Below, piece by piece: positions 17,875 to 27,025 of a stretch of 64,000 nt of DNA. Made by a program: the position numbers and the translations under genes. Within the stretch, counting starts at the first letter, position 1. Each line of letters begins with the position of its first letter. Location: assembly GCA_020632655.1 (NCBI GenBank), contig JACKFD010000010.1, positions 62,001 to 126,000 on the forward strand, in the 5' to 3' direction. Origin of the DNA: Spirochaetaceae bacterium (GTDB lineage: Bacteria; Myxococcota_A; UBA9160; UBA4427). The notes beneath the pieces were generated by a model. That model was not told the DNA's origin. It made no database searches and saw only the letters and a program-made list of their open reading frames with translations.

Positions 17875-18099
17875 CTACTCGGGCCACATGGTCCAGCTGG
17901 GCGCCTGTGGCACAGGCCGACTCGCCCACTCGAGGGCCTCAGGTGGAACCGGACAGCCCATGGCAAGCGCCTCCTGAATGGCTTTCCGCAGGCCCCTCTG
18001 ATACCCCTCGTATGCTTTGCGGTGTCCGGCCCAAGTTCCACTTCCTTTACTGGCGGGCTTCGGGTCGCTCTCACATAGGTGGTGTTGGTCTCTCAGCAT
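17875..18099 (-). CDS. Small hypothetical protein
   Basis: 74 aa, not recognised. The central part KAYEGYQRGLRKAIQEALAM looks like a genuine amphipathic helix, followed by GCPVPPEALEWASRP. The start is uncertain because no clear ribosome site is seen. It precedes the 97-aa gene on the same strand by 15 bp and lies close to tRNA-Ser, in the position where integrated accessory DNA often sits. Could be spurious. Confidence 0.4.
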   Translation of the reverse strand: MLRDQHHLCESDPKPASKGSGTWAGHRKAYEGYQRGLRKAIQEALAMGCPVPPEALEWASRPVPQAPSWTMWPE

Positions 18100-18325
18100 C
18101 GCTGCGTGCCGATTCCGCTCTTTCCGAAATCGCGAATCTGAAGCGAATCACAACCGACCGACTTCGCCGCAGAGAACTTCGCACCAATTCTCGACGCTTC
18201 GCGCGAGAATCCGCGGTCTCTGGGTGGGATGTCGCATCCCCAACACGCAAAGACCCACGGAATCGCGGGATTTCTCCGAACGTCTGAGGGAAATGCGCCG
18301 CCAGTCTCTGCTGGCGGAGACTTGG

Positions 18326-18413
18326 TGGCGGAGAGAGTGGGATTCGAACCCACGGTAGGTTGCCCTACACACGCTTTCCAAGCGTGCGCCTTCGACCGCT
18401 CGGCCATCTCTCC
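18326..18413 (-). tRNA. tRNA-Ser (anticodon GGA)
   Basis: 88 nt including an encoded CCA. On the minus strand the acceptor stem GGAGAGA pairs with TCTCTCC, the anticodon loop TTGGAAA is closed by CACGC/GCGTG, a long variable arm TGTAGGGCAACCTACC follows, and GGTTCGAATCC forms the T loop. The long variable arm and GGA anticodon define serine. Its 3' end faces the accessory patch. Confidence 0.97.
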
Positions 18414-18714
18414 GCGGAGGCGGATCGAGCCCGCCGTCTGGACGGCCGGCGATCCGCGAGGCCGGTAGGCTACCGCGACTCGGCCGCCCGCGATACCCGC
18501 GCGCGGAGTGCGAGCGGGGCGAGCACCCGGCCGGCTCGCGCGCGAAGACTGGCCCGAACGATCCGGTCGGCTTGGCGACCGCGACGGGAATCCGTCGCGA
18601 TTTCGAGCCCTTCGGGCCTGTCCCGCGCGAGCCGACGTCGGGCGTGCCCGCGGTCGCGAGGCGCCCTCGACCCGTCGCCGCGGCCGGGGTACGCGCCGTC
18701 GCCGCCCCGTCCGC
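18414..18714. other. Intergenic region upstream of tRNA-Ser
   Basis: About 300 bp of GC-rich DNA between tRNA-Ser and the OmpA-family gene stop. No gene is supported; it probably contains the tRNA promoter and the end of the OmpA transcript. Confidence 0.5.
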
Positions 18715-19971
18715 TCAGCCTTCCGCGCCTCGGCACTCGATCTCCACCCGACGATTGAGCGAGCGCCCGGCGTCGGTCCGCTCGTCTGCGATCGGCTGGG
18801 TCTCCCCGCGGCCATCGGCCTCGAGGCGGGTCCGTTCGAGGCCGCGTGCGACCAGGGCATCGACGACGGCCCGGGCGCGGCGCTTCGAGAGGTCGAGGTT
18901 GTAGGCGTCCGAGCCTTCGCTCGAGGTATGCCCGACGACGAAGACGCGCTCTTCCGACGACTGGGTCAAGCCTTCCTGCAGCGCGGCGAGGATCGGCTCG
19001 GACTCCGGCCGCAGGGTCGCCGAGTCGTAGTCGAAGTGCAGGCCGTGCACGATCGCGCCACAACCCAGGGGCTCGACGGCTTGCACATTACACGCCGTAG
19101 GCGTGCTCTCGACGGGCTCACCGCCGTAGAGTCGAAACGGCGCCCCGTTCGTCGATCGAACGCCCCCGATCTCTCCCCGCTCGCCGAGGGCGAGCACGAA
19201 CGCGCTCCCCACGCCCGTTCGCGTCGACTCGCCGAGGGCATGGAGCACGCTGCCGCTGACCGTTCCGCGGAGGCGTCCGTCGCCGTCGTAGCAGCCGGTG
19301 ACGCGGGCGCCGTCCTGCTTCAGCTCGAGCGACACGCCGCGGCCCTTCCATTGCCCGTGGAACCCCTCGGACAGGGGCACGGCGGCCTGCGCCCCGTAGC
19401 CGCGGATCTCGCTGAACTCGAAGAAGGTCTTCTCCGCTCGGACGTCGATCCCACCCTCGAGCCGCACCCGGATCCATCGCACGGGCTTCTTCACGATCGC
19501 CGCAATCCGCGTCATCTCTCCTCGCTCCGCGTGCGTCGCGAGCGTGGCCTCCCCGAGCAGATCGAATGGACCCTCGACGCGCGCGACCGATCCGGCGACC
19601 TCGATGCGTCGGAAGAAGGTCTGCGCCGGGCTCGGCGTCTCGAGGACGTTCGGCACGCCGAACTCCTCGAAGGTGGTCTCCGCCGGAAGCGAATAGACGA
19701 AGTCGATGCGCGTATCCGGCCCGCCCGGCCTGGGGGTCGCGCCGAAGCCGCCATCGTCCCCATCGATCGCGAGCAGCGCTTGATCGAAGCCGACCCGCAG
19801 CGCCGTGGCCTCGCCGCCAAGCGCGACGGGCATGGCGCCTTGTGCGAGCGACAGGAGATCGGCACGCCCGGGAGCCATGTCCGCGGCGCGCGCAAGCGGG
19901 ATGGCGGCCGACAGGACGGAGATCGAGACGATCGCGGCGAGGAATGCGGTTCGGATCTTCGATTCGCGCAT
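18715..19971 (-). CDS. OmpA-family outer-membrane/peptidoglycan-binding protein
   Basis: 418 aa with a cleavable signal peptide (AAIVSISVLSAAIPLARA) and GGGAGAG before the ATG. The N-terminal 280 residues are a beta-rich domain without a recognised name. The C-terminal OmpA domain (about 305-415) has LHFDYDSATLRPESEPIL, VVGHTSSEGSDAYNLDLSKR and DAGRSLNRRVEIE, which bind peptidoglycan diaminopimelate. It links the outer membrane to the wall. Divergent from the lipoprotein at 20133. Confidence 0.9.
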   Translation of the reverse strand: MRESKIRTAFLAAIVSISVLSAAIPLARAADMAPGRADLLSLAQGAMPVALGGEATALRVGFDQALLAIDGDDGGFGATPRPGGPDTRIDFVYSLPAETTFEEFGVPNVLETPSPAQTFFRRIEVAGSVARVEGPFDLLGEATLATHAERGEMTRIAAIVKKPVRWIRVRLEGGIDVRAEKTFFEFSEIRGYGAQAAVPLSEGFHGQWKGRGVSLELKQDGARVTGCYDGDGRLRGTVSGSVLHALGESTRTGVGSAFVLALGERGEIGGVRSTNGAPFRLYGGEPVESTPTACNVQAVEPLGCGAIVHGLHFDYDSATLRPESEPILAALQEGLTQSSEERVFVVGHTSSEGSDAYNLDLSKRRARAVVDALVARGLERTRLEADGRGETQPIADERTDAGRSLNRRVEIECRGAEG

Positions 19972-20091
19972 GGCGCTCTCCCGTTCGGGTTCGATCCACG
20001 AGACGGAACGGCGAGGTCGCCCGCGCCGGGATCGTTCTCGCGCAACCTACCACACGACTTCACGCCGAGAGCGCCGTCCGCGCGTATCGAT

Positions 20092-20107
20092 CGGGTATCG
20101 TCCCCGG
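20092..20107 (+). promoter_or_regulatory. 16-bp element shared with 57308-57323
   Basis: CGGGTATCGTCCCCGG lies 25 nt before the lipoprotein start. The identical 16-mer lies 24 nt before the Baeyer-Villiger monooxygenase start. TATCGT could serve as a -10 box, or the element may be an operator with CGGG/CCCG ends. Confidence 0.4.
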
Positions 20108-20132
20108 CGCTCGAGAAAGGACACGCCGATCG

Positions 20133-21281
20133 ATGGCCCGCTTCGCTCCCCGACCCGACCGCCGACTGCTCTCCGTCCTCGTGATCGCGGGGCTGCTCGC
20201 GATCCTCGCGTCGGGCTGCCGTGGCCGCCTCGGCCCGGCGAGCGTCCGGATGACGCGCACGGACTACAACGTCGCGGCCCAGGAGACGAGCGCGCAGGAG
20301 CTGCTCCTCAATCTCGTCCGGCTCCGCTACCGCGACACGCCCTACTTCCTGCAGATCGCGTCGCTCTCGACCAACATGAAGGCGACCGCTGGACTCACGG
20401 GACAGGGCAGCTTCCTCACGCCGGGCGCCGACGCAGGTCTGCTGACCGGCTCCGTCGCGATCGAGGAGTCGCCGACGGTCACCTATACGCCGATCGTGGG
20501 CGATCGTTTCGTGAGCGAGCTCCTCGAGCCGGTCGAGCCGGGGATCCTGCTCCTCCTCTCCCACGCCGGTTGGTCGATCGATCGCTTCTTCCGGCTGCTC
20601 GTACAGGAGGCGAATGGCGTCGCGAACGCGCCGACGGCCTCGGGGCCGACGCCGGACCTGGAGCCCGTCTACACGGACTTCCTGCGCGCGAGCGAGCTCC
20701 TGCGCGTGCTGCAATCGCGGCGCCAGATCGCGCTGATCCGCGGGGCGCTCGACGCGACCGGCCGGGAGCTCGCGACCAACGCGGGCGCGTCCGCGAAGTC
20801 CGGCGTCCTGCTCCGTCTGACCCCCGACGCCCTCGGCACCTCGGAGCATCGCGAGCTCGCATCCCTCCTCGGCCTCGACCCATCCCGCACGCTCTTCGAG
20901 CTCGTGCAGGGAATCGGCGCCCACTCGCCCCATCGCATCAACCTCGTCCTGCGCTCCGTTCTGTCGGCGATGTTCTACGCCTCGCATGGCATCGCCGTGC
21001 CCGATGAGGACCGCGAAGCGGGTCGTGTGACGACGACGCGCACGACGGCGGGTGAGCCCTTCGATTGGCACCGGCTGACGGGAACCCTCCTTCGCGTGGA
21101 GACCGGGCGACCGCCGATCCGACCCTACACGGCCGTGCGTTACCGGGGCCACCTGTTCTGGATCGACGATGCCGACCGGGAGTCGAAGTCGACCTTCTCG
21201 ATGCTCGATCTGGTGATCGCGCTCAAGTCGGGGGACGTGCCGACGACGGGGCCGATCCTCACGCTGCCGGTCGCGAAATAG
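20133..21281 (+). CDS. Conserved-looking lipoprotein of unknown function
   Basis: 382 aa. The start at 20133 places a short basic leader before LLSVLVIAGLLAILASGC, a signal peptide with lipobox (Cys near 29). The mature N terminus SVRMTRTDYNVAAQETSAQ and the following LLLNLVRLRYRDTPYFLQIA read like a conserved proteobacterial lipoprotein family seen before, but I cannot give a function. No catalytic motif. Followed 77 bp later by an alpha/beta hydrolase in the same direction. Confidence 0.75.
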   Translation: MARFAPRPDRRLLSVLVIAGLLAILASGCRGRLGPASVRMTRTDYNVAAQETSAQELLLNLVRLRYRDTPYFLQIASLSTNMKATAGLTGQGSFLTPGADAGLLTGSVAIEESPTVTYTPIVGDRFVSELLEPVEPGILLLLSHAGWSIDRFFRLLVQEANGVANAPTASGPTPDLEPVYTDFLRASELLRVLQSRRQIALIRGALDATGRELATNAGASAKSGVLLRLTPDALGTSEHRELASLLGLDPSRTLFELVQGIGAHSPHRINLVLRSVLSAMFYASHGIAVPDEDREAGRVTTTRTTAGEPFDWHRLTGTLLRVETGRPPIRPYTAVRYRGHLFWIDDADRESKSTFSMLDLVIALKSGDVPTTGPILTLPVAK

Positions 21282-21358
21282 AGCGACGTAGAGAGAGAAG
21301 CACACGGGGACCTCGAGCGTCTGCCCGATCGACCCCGCTCGCATCGGAGGGCCCACGC

Positions 21359-22066
21359 ATGTCCGACATCGTGCTCGTCCACGGCGGCCTGATGGGCGCG
21401 TGGTGCTGGGAGGACTTCGCGCCCGAGCTGGAGCGGCTCGACCATCGCGCCCACACCCTCGACCTGCCGATCGACGACCCCGCCGCGACGCTCGACGACT
21501 ACGCGCGGGTCGTCGCCGACGTGATGGCGCCCCTCGATCGGCCCTGGCTGCTAGGGCACTCGATGGGCGGTCTCGTCGTGCCGCGGGCGGCGCTGCTCCG
21601 GCCCGCAGCGGGGATCGTCTTCCTCTGCGCCGGCTTCCCTGCGCGCAACGAGGCCGAGCACCGCGAGAGCGAGGCCGCGCGCGATCCCGGCAACGCCGCC
21701 CACTTCCTGCCCGCCGGCGAAGGACGCATCACCCTCGACTTCGAGGGCGCCGTCCACGACTTCTTCGAGGACTGCGCGCTCGACCTCCAGCGCAGCGCCT
21801 TCGCACGCTTCCGGCCCCAGGCGACGGCGCCCTTCGAGGCCTTCGCGCCGATCGCACGCTATCCGGACGTGCCGATGCACGCGATCGTGACGACGGAGGA
21901 TCGGATCGTCTTGAAGGAGCGCCACTCGGCGATGATCCGGCGGCGGCTCGGGATCGAGCCGGTCGAGCTGCCGGGCGGTCATTGCCCCTTCTACTCGAGG
22001 CCGCGCGTCCTGGCCGAGACCGTCGATGCGCTGATCCGAGGCACGGATCGCGCGGAACGCGGCTGA
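21359..22066 (+). CDS. Alpha/beta-fold hydrolase
   Basis: 235 aa. Starts directly at the first strand (MSDIVLVHGGLMGAWCW). Oxyanion HGG, nucleophile elbow GHSMGG (Ser near 68), acid in TTEDRI and His in GGHCPF near the C terminus make a complete triad. This is the compact class of esterases/methylesterases that act on small esters or lactones. Cytoplasmic, no signal. Convergent with the TauD-type dioxygenase by 13 bp. Confidence 0.9.
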   Translation: MSDIVLVHGGLMGAWCWEDFAPELERLDHRAHTLDLPIDDPAATLDDYARVVADVMAPLDRPWLLGHSMGGLVVPRAALLRPAAGIVFLCAGFPARNEAEHRESEAARDPGNAAHFLPAGEGRITLDFEGAVHDFFEDCALDLQRSAFARFRPQATAPFEAFAPIARYPDVPMHAIVTTEDRIVLKERHSAMIRRRLGIEPVELPGGHCPFYSRPRVLAETVDALIRGTDRAERG

Positions 22067-22079
22067 CGCGCGGCCGAGT

Positions 22080-23057
22080 TCAGACCGTAGGCCGCTCGCC
22101 GACCACGCTCGCCCGCTCCATGATCCGCACGTCGGGCCAGTAGTCGCTCGCGGCGTAGTGCTGGACGGCGCGGTTGTCCCAGATCGCGATCGCGTCGTCG
22201 CTCCAATGGAATCGACATTGGTACTCGGGGAGCTCGGCCTGGCGGGCGAGATGCTCGATCGTGGGCAGGCTCTCCTCGCGCGTCATGCCGTCCACGCGCT
22301 CGGTGAATGCGCGGTTCACGAAGAGGTAGCGGCGACCCGTGACCTCGTGTCGCCCGGCCGCAGGATGGGTCGGCGCCGGAAACTTCGCGCGCATCTCGTC
22401 CCGCCGATCCGGCGGAACGAGTCGCCCGAAGGCACGCATGTAGTCGTGCACCATCCACATCCCGTCGACCCGCGCGCGCCACGCGTCGTCGAGTCCGTCG
22501 TAGGCGGCGTGCATGTCCGAGAAGAGCGTGTCGCCACCCGTCGCCGGCACCTTCACGGCGTGCAGGATCCCGTACTTCGACGGGCGCTCGCGCCAGGTCA
22601 CGTCGTGGTGCCAGAGGTTTTCGTAGCCCCCCATCTTCTCGGACTTCTCGAAGCGGCAGAGCTCGGGAAACTCGCCGTTCGGCGGGATGAAGGGATGCAG
22701 CTCGAGCTCGCCGAAGCGACGCGCGAAGGCGACCTGTCGGGCCGCGTCGACATGCTGGTCGCGCAGGAAGACGACCTTGTAGTCGACGAGCGCCCGCTCG
22801 AGCTCGGCGAAGACGGGCCCTGGCAGCTCCTCTCGCAGGTCGATCCCGGAGATCTCCGCGCCGAGGGTCGAGCCGACGGGCGTCACGTCGAAATGCTGCC
22901 ATCGCAGTCCCGCGAGACGCTCCCGCTCCGCCCGCAGATGCGTGCGCGGTCCCATCGTGCGGTCCGCCTCGCGTCGCTCGAGCGCGTCGAAGGCGGCGCG
23001 CTCGCTCTCGGGCGTGGGGACGTACTCGCTCTGCACGGAGATCGACGTCGCACTCAT
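22080..23057 (-). CDS. TauD/TfdA-family Fe(II)/2-oxoglutarate dioxygenase
   Basis: 325 aa. A GAGGAGGGA site precedes the ATG. Metal ligands are visible as HxD in LWHHDVTW (His 150/Asp 152) and the distal His in AVQHYAAS near 300; the 2-oxoglutarate Arg is in RIMERAS near 315. The segment EISGIDLREELPGPVF is the family N-terminal sheet. It oxidises an unactivated carbon (taurine, alkylsulfates, phenoxyacids are known substrates); the one here is unknown. Followed by an LLM flavoprotein gene on the same strand upstream (79 bp). Confidence 0.92.
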   Translation of the reverse strand: MSATSISVQSEYVPTPESERAAFDALERREADRTMGPRTHLRAERERLAGLRWQHFDVTPVGSTLGAEISGIDLREELPGPVFAELERALVDYKVVFLRDQHVDAARQVAFARRFGELELHPFIPPNGEFPELCRFEKSEKMGGYENLWHHDVTWRERPSKYGILHAVKVPATGGDTLFSDMHAAYDGLDDAWRARVDGMWMVHDYMRAFGRLVPPDRRDEMRAKFPAPTHPAAGRHEVTGRRYLFVNRAFTERVDGMTREESLPTIEHLARQAELPEYQCRFHWSDDAIAIWDNRAVQHYAASDYWPDVRIMERASVVGERPTV

Positions 23058-23136
23058 CGGGATCCCTCCTCGACCACGCCGGGAGGACCGACGCGTCGGC
23101 CGACTCTAGCCCGACGCCTCACCGCGCACCGGCCCC

Positions 23137-24084
23137 TCAGACGAGCTCCGCGAGCGCCTGCCACGTGCGCTCGACCGAACGCTGCGGATCCGCCCCAACG
23201 CCGACCGGAAGGAATGCCATCTCCTCCACCCCCGCCGCCGCGTACTCGTCCCGCTTGCGGGCGATCGCGTCGAGGTCGCCGTGGGGCACGACCGCGTCGA
23301 TCATCGCGTCCGTCCAGCCGTCCTCGAGCGCCCGGCCCGCATCCGGCACCCCGCATCGCTGCAGCAGCGCCGCGTACGCCTCGTAGCGCGGATACGCCGC
23401 CAGGTAGGCGTCCACTCCTGCGCGCACCTCGGCGCGATCCGTCGAGAGGATGCAGGGCATGATCATCACGATCGGCGGCGTCGCTCGCCCCGCGGAAGCA
23501 GCGCTCGCGCGGAGCTCCGGCCCGATCGTGTCCCGCACGTAGGCGGGCGGCGCGAGCCAGGGAAGCACGCCGTCGGCGGCGCGACCGGCCGTGCGGCACA
23601 TCTGCTCGCCGAGCGAGGCGAGCAGGATCGGGACCGGCGGCGCCTCGACGTCGGCCGACCAGTCGACCCGGTAGAGCTCCCCGCGAAAGCTCGAGTGACC
23701 GCGCTCGAAGAGATCGCGGAGTACGTGCACATACTCAGTCGTGTGTCGGATCAGCCGGTCGAAGGAGAGCCCGAAATGCTCCTCGATGACGGAGGAGTGG
23801 CCGGGACCGAGGCCGAGGCGAAGCCGCCCGCCCGCCGCGGCCTGGGTCGTGCGAGCCTGCATGCCCATCACGAGGGGATGGCGCGTGAAGGTCGGCATCA
23901 CGTTCGTCGTGAGCAGGATGCGCTCGGTCCGCCCCGCCGCGAGGGCGAAGACGATCAAGGGATCCATGTGGTAGCCGCAGCCGAGCATCGCGGCGTGGAA
24001 GCCGAGCGACTCGGCCTGCTCGACGAGCGTGAGGGCCCGCTCGAGCTCCCGGACCTCGGGCGGCAGGACGATGGACTGCTTCAC
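23137..24084 (-). CDS. LLM-class flavin/F420-dependent oxidoreductase
   Basis: 315 aa beginning at GTG 24084, which has GAGGAGA six bases upstream; longer in-frame extensions have no family character. Luciferase-like TIM barrel signatures: LTLVEQAESLGFHAAMLGC, RILLTTNVMPTFTRHPLVMG, GGRLRLGLGPGHSSVIEEHF and VPILLASLGEQMCRTAGRAA. The family uses reduced FMN or F420 for monooxygenation or hydride transfer. Probably co-transcribed with the TauD gene, so both may act on one compound. Confidence 0.9.
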   Translation of the reverse strand: MKQSIVLPPEVRELERALTLVEQAESLGFHAAMLGCGYHMDPLIVFALAAGRTERILLTTNVMPTFTRHPLVMGMQARTTQAAAGGRLRLGLGPGHSSVIEEHFGLSFDRLIRHTTEYVHVLRDLFERGHSSFRGELYRVDWSADVEAPPVPILLASLGEQMCRTAGRAADGVLPWLAPPAYVRDTIGPELRASAASAGRATPPIVMIMPCILSTDRAEVRAGVDAYLAAYPRYEAYAALLQRCGVPDAGRALEDGWTDAMIDAVVPHGDLDAIARKRDEYAAAGVEEMAFLPVGVGADPQRSVERTWQALAELV

Positions 24085-24267
24085 GACGGATCTCCTCGAG
24101 TGTGCGCCCGGCCGCGCGTGCCCGGATGATTCCGCGCAGCGACCGCTCGCGCGAGGCCCGACGCGATGCGACCAGGGCACCCTCGGCGAGGGCATGCGCC
24201 GGCGGGCGGCACGCCCTCGTCTATGCTCTCGCGCAGCCATCCCGCTGCCCGCCGCCGGAGGACCCGC

Positions 24268-24738
24268 ATGCCCGCCTACACCCTCGTCGTCAACGGAGCG
24301 CCTCGCGAGCTCGAGGCCGACGCCGACACGCCGCTGCTCTGGGTGCTGCGCGACGTGCTCGGTCTCACGGGCACGAAATACGGCTGCGGGGCGGGGCTTT
24401 GTCGGGCCTGCACGGTGCATCTGGACGGCGAGGCGATCTTCTCCTGTCAGCTGCCGATCGCGGCGGTCGAGGGCCGGAACGTCACCACGATCGAGGGCTT
24501 GTCGCCCGATCGGAGCCATCCGCTCCAGCAGGCGTGGATCGAGGAGGACGTACCGCAATGCGGCTACTGCCAGCCGGGGCAGATCATGAGTGCGGCGGCG
24601 CTGCTCGAACGTACGCCGCGGCCGAGCGACGACGAGATCGACGCGTGGATGGCCGCGAACCTCTGCCGCTGCGGCACCTACAACCGGATCCGCAGTGCCA
24701 TCCGGCGCGCGGCCGCGGAGGGACGACGCGATGACTGA
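24268..24738 (+). CDS. [2Fe-2S] subunit of aldehyde/isoquinoline oxidoreductase
   Basis: 156 aa electron-transfer subunit of a molybdenum hydroxylase. Eight Cys in two clusters: C40, C45, C48, C60 (plant-type ferredoxin pattern GCGAGLCRAC) and C98, C101, C133, C135 (CGYCQPGQ and LCRCGTY). Start has GGAGGA just upstream. It resembles IorA, passing electrons from the Mo site to an acceptor. The stop overlaps the large-subunit start (ATGACTGA), so the two are translationally coupled. No FAD subunit is present, as in IorAB-type enzymes. Confidence 0.95.
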   Translation: MPAYTLVVNGAPRELEADADTPLLWVLRDVLGLTGTKYGCGAGLCRACTVHLDGEAIFSCQLPIAAVEGRNVTTIEGLSPDRSHPLQQAWIEEDVPQCGYCQPGQIMSAAALLERTPRPSDDEIDAWMAANLCRCGTYNRIRSAIRRAAAEGRRDD

Positions 24739-26983
24739 GACGAAGCTCACGCGACGTGGGGATGAAGAGATCGCCGACGCCAGGCTCACGCGACGTGGGG
24801 ATGACGGGATCGCCGACGCCAGGCTCACGCGACGTGGATTCCTCGAGGTCTCGGGTGGGATCGGGCTCGGGCTCGCAGTCTCGCTGCTGGTTCCCGCTTG
24901 TGCCGGATCCAGCGGCCCGAACGGAGGTCCTGGGCGACTCGCCGGCGGCGCGAGCGCGCTGGACGGCGCGGCTGGTCACGAGGTGAACGCCTACGTGCGC
25001 GTCGGCCCCGACGGCCAGATCACGATCGCCGTGCCGAAGTCGGAGATGGGTCAGGGCGTGCTGACCTCGCTCGCCATGCTCGTCGCGGAGGAGCTCGAGG
25101 TCGACTGGTCGGCGATCCGCTCGGAGCACGCCCTCGCCGACGAGTCGCGCTACGGCCGCTGGTCGACGGGTGGCAGCCGCAGCGTGCGCGAGGGATACGA
25201 GCCCTATCGCCGGGTCGGCGCCGCGGCGCGGATGCTGCTCGTCGAGGCGGCGAGTCGGCGCTGGGGCGTGTCGGCGGGCGAGTGCCGCGCGGAGAAGGGC
25301 GAGGTCGTACACGACGCGACCGGTCGACGACTGGGCTACGGCGAGCTCGCGGAGCAGGCGGGCGGGCTCGAGCCGCCGACCGAGGTGCCGCTCGCGCCGC
25401 GCTCGGGCTTCGACGTGATCGGGCGGGAGCTGAAGCGACTGGACACGCCGGCCAAGGTCGACGGGTCGGCCGTCTTCGGCCTCGATGTACGCGTACCGGG
25501 GATGCTCGTCGCGCAGGTCGTGCGGCCGCCGGAGCTCGGCGGCTCGGTCGGGTCCGTCGACGCGTCGCAGGCCCTCGCCGTCTCCGGCGTGCAGCACGTC
25601 GTCGAGATCCCGAACGGTGTGGCGGTCGTCGCGACGCATTTCTGGGCCGCCACGAAGGGTCGGCGCAAGCTCGCGGTCGAGTGGCGCCCGGGCCCGCACG
25701 CTGCGCTCGACGACGAGGCGATCCGCGAGCGGATTCGTGCGGCCGTCGCGGCGGGCCGAACGGTTCGGGACGACGGGGATTGCGATGCGGCCTTCGCCGC
25801 GGCGGGGCGCACGATCGAGGCGGTCTACGACTTCCCCTACCTCGCCCACGCGACCCTCGAGCCGATGAACTGCACGGCGCGCGTGGCCGACGGCGAGTGC
25901 GAGATCTGGGCGCCGACGCAGTCGCCCACGGCCACCAGTGCGGCGGCGGCAGCGATCACGGGGCTGCCCCCGGAGCGCATCCGCGTACACACGGCGATGC
26001 TGGGCGGCGGCTTCGGCCGACGGTCGGCGACGGACTTCGTCGAGGACGCCGTGCATCTGTCCATGAAGCTCGGGGTGCCGGTCCAGGTGGTGTACACGCG
26101 CGAGGACGACATGCGTGCCGGCCTCTACCGCCCGGCCGGGACGAACGTGCTGCGTGGCGCCGTCGACGCGGACGGATGGCCCGTCGTCTGGGATCATCGC
26201 ATCGCCAGCCCCTCGATCATGCGCGAGAAGGGCTGGACCGCGATGATGAAGGACGGCATCGACGTCGCGGCCGTCGAGGGCGTCGCGAACCTGCCCTACG
26301 CGATCCCGAACGTCTTCGTGAGCTGGGCCGACCTGTCGCTACCCGTCTCCGTGCATTGGTGGCGCTCGGTCGGCAGCTCGCAGAACGGCTGGGTGACCGA
26401 GTGCTTCCTCGACGAGCTCTGCGCGCTCGGCGGCAAGGACCCGGTCGAAGCGCGTCGACGCCTGCTCGCGGACCATCCGCGCCATCTCCGCGTGCTCGAT
26501 CGCGCGGCCCGCGAGGCCGGCTGGGGTGATCCGCTGCCCGCCGGACGCGCGCGCGGCGTCGCGCTGCACGAGTGCTTCGGCAGCCTCGTCGCCCAGATCG
26601 CCGAGGTCTCGATCGACGAAGACGGCGAGCCCCGGGTCCATCGCGTCGTCTGCGTCGTCGACTGCGGCGAGGTCGTCCATCCGCCCGGTGTGCGTCACCA
26701 GATGGAGAGCGGCATCACCTTCGGTCTCTCGGCCGCGCTGCATGGCGCGGTCTCGATCGAAGGTGGCCGGATCCGCACGGGCAACTACGACGACTACCCG
26801 ATCGTGCGGATCGATCGCATGCCCCGGGTCGAGACGCACGTGATCGCCGAGGGCGATCCGATCGGGGGCATCGGCGAGCCGGGCACACCCCCGATCGCCC
26901 CCGCGGTCTGCAACGCGCTCGCGGCACTCACGGGTCGCCCGATCCGGCGGCTGCCGATCGGACGCGTCGCCGCGCAGGCCTGA
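24731..26983 (+). CDS. Molybdopterin-binding large subunit, Tat-exported (IorB-like)
   Basis: 750 aa. The family fold is clear: SEMGQGVLTSLAMLVAEELE, LKRLDTPAKVDGSAVFGLDV, GGGFGRRSATDF and the C-terminal Mo-pocket loop GGIGEPGTPPIAPAVCNALA. The N terminus carries a twin-arginine motif LTRRGFLEVSG before a hydrophobic run (IGLGLAVSLLVPAC), so the folded heterodimer is likely exported by Tat to the periplasm. Oddly, the LTRRG segment is repeated three times (RR at 8-9, 21-22, 34-35) by a 39-bp DNA repeat. Hydroxylates an aldehyde or N-heterocycle; substrate unknown. Confidence 0.93.
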   Translation: MTETKLTRRGDEEIADARLTRRGDDGIADARLTRRGFLEVSGGIGLGLAVSLLVPACAGSSGPNGGPGRLAGGASALDGAAGHEVNAYVRVGPDGQITIAVPKSEMGQGVLTSLAMLVAEELEVDWSAIRSEHALADESRYGRWSTGGSRSVREGYEPYRRVGAAARMLLVEAASRRWGVSAGECRAEKGEVVHDATGRRLGYGELAEQAGGLEPPTEVPLAPRSGFDVIGRELKRLDTPAKVDGSAVFGLDVRVPGMLVAQVVRPPELGGSVGSVDASQALAVSGVQHVVEIPNGVAVVATHFWAATKGRRKLAVEWRPGPHAALDDEAIRERIRAAVAAGRTVRDDGDCDAAFAAAGRTIEAVYDFPYLAHATLEPMNCTARVADGECEIWAPTQSPTATSAAAAAITGLPPERIRVHTAMLGGGFGRRSATDFVEDAVHLSMKLGVPVQVVYTREDDMRAGLYRPAGTNVLRGAVDADGWPVVWDHRIASPSIMREKGWTAMMKDGIDVAAVEGVANLPYAIPNVFVSWADLSLPVSVHWWRSVGSSQNGWVTECFLDELCALGGKDPVEARRRLLADHPRHLRVLDRAAREAGWGDPLPAGRARGVALHECFGSLVAQIAEVSIDEDGEPRVHRVVCVVDCGEVVHPPGVRHQMESGITFGLSAALHGAVSIEGGRIRTGNYDDYPIVRIDRMPRVETHVIAEGDPIGGIGEPGTPPIAPAVCNALAALTGRPIRRLPIGRVAAQA
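24746..24844 (+). repeat. 39-bp tandem repeat inside a Tat signal
   Basis: Two nearly identical 39-bp units (24746-24784 and 24785-24823) and a partial third (from 24824) each start CTCACGCGACGTGG. The period is 13 codons, so the frame is kept. Each unit encodes LTRRG followed by an acidic linker. Confidence 0.9.
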
Positions 26984-27025
26984 GCGCTGGGTTACGCTGC
27001 GCCCTCCCCCGCAGCAGGAGCATGC

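Noticed and set aside
23137..24828. A 563-residue version of the LLM oxidoreductase starting at 24828
   Set aside because: The first 248 residues overlap the promoter and the IorAB genes and have no family character; GTG 24084 has a good ribosome site.
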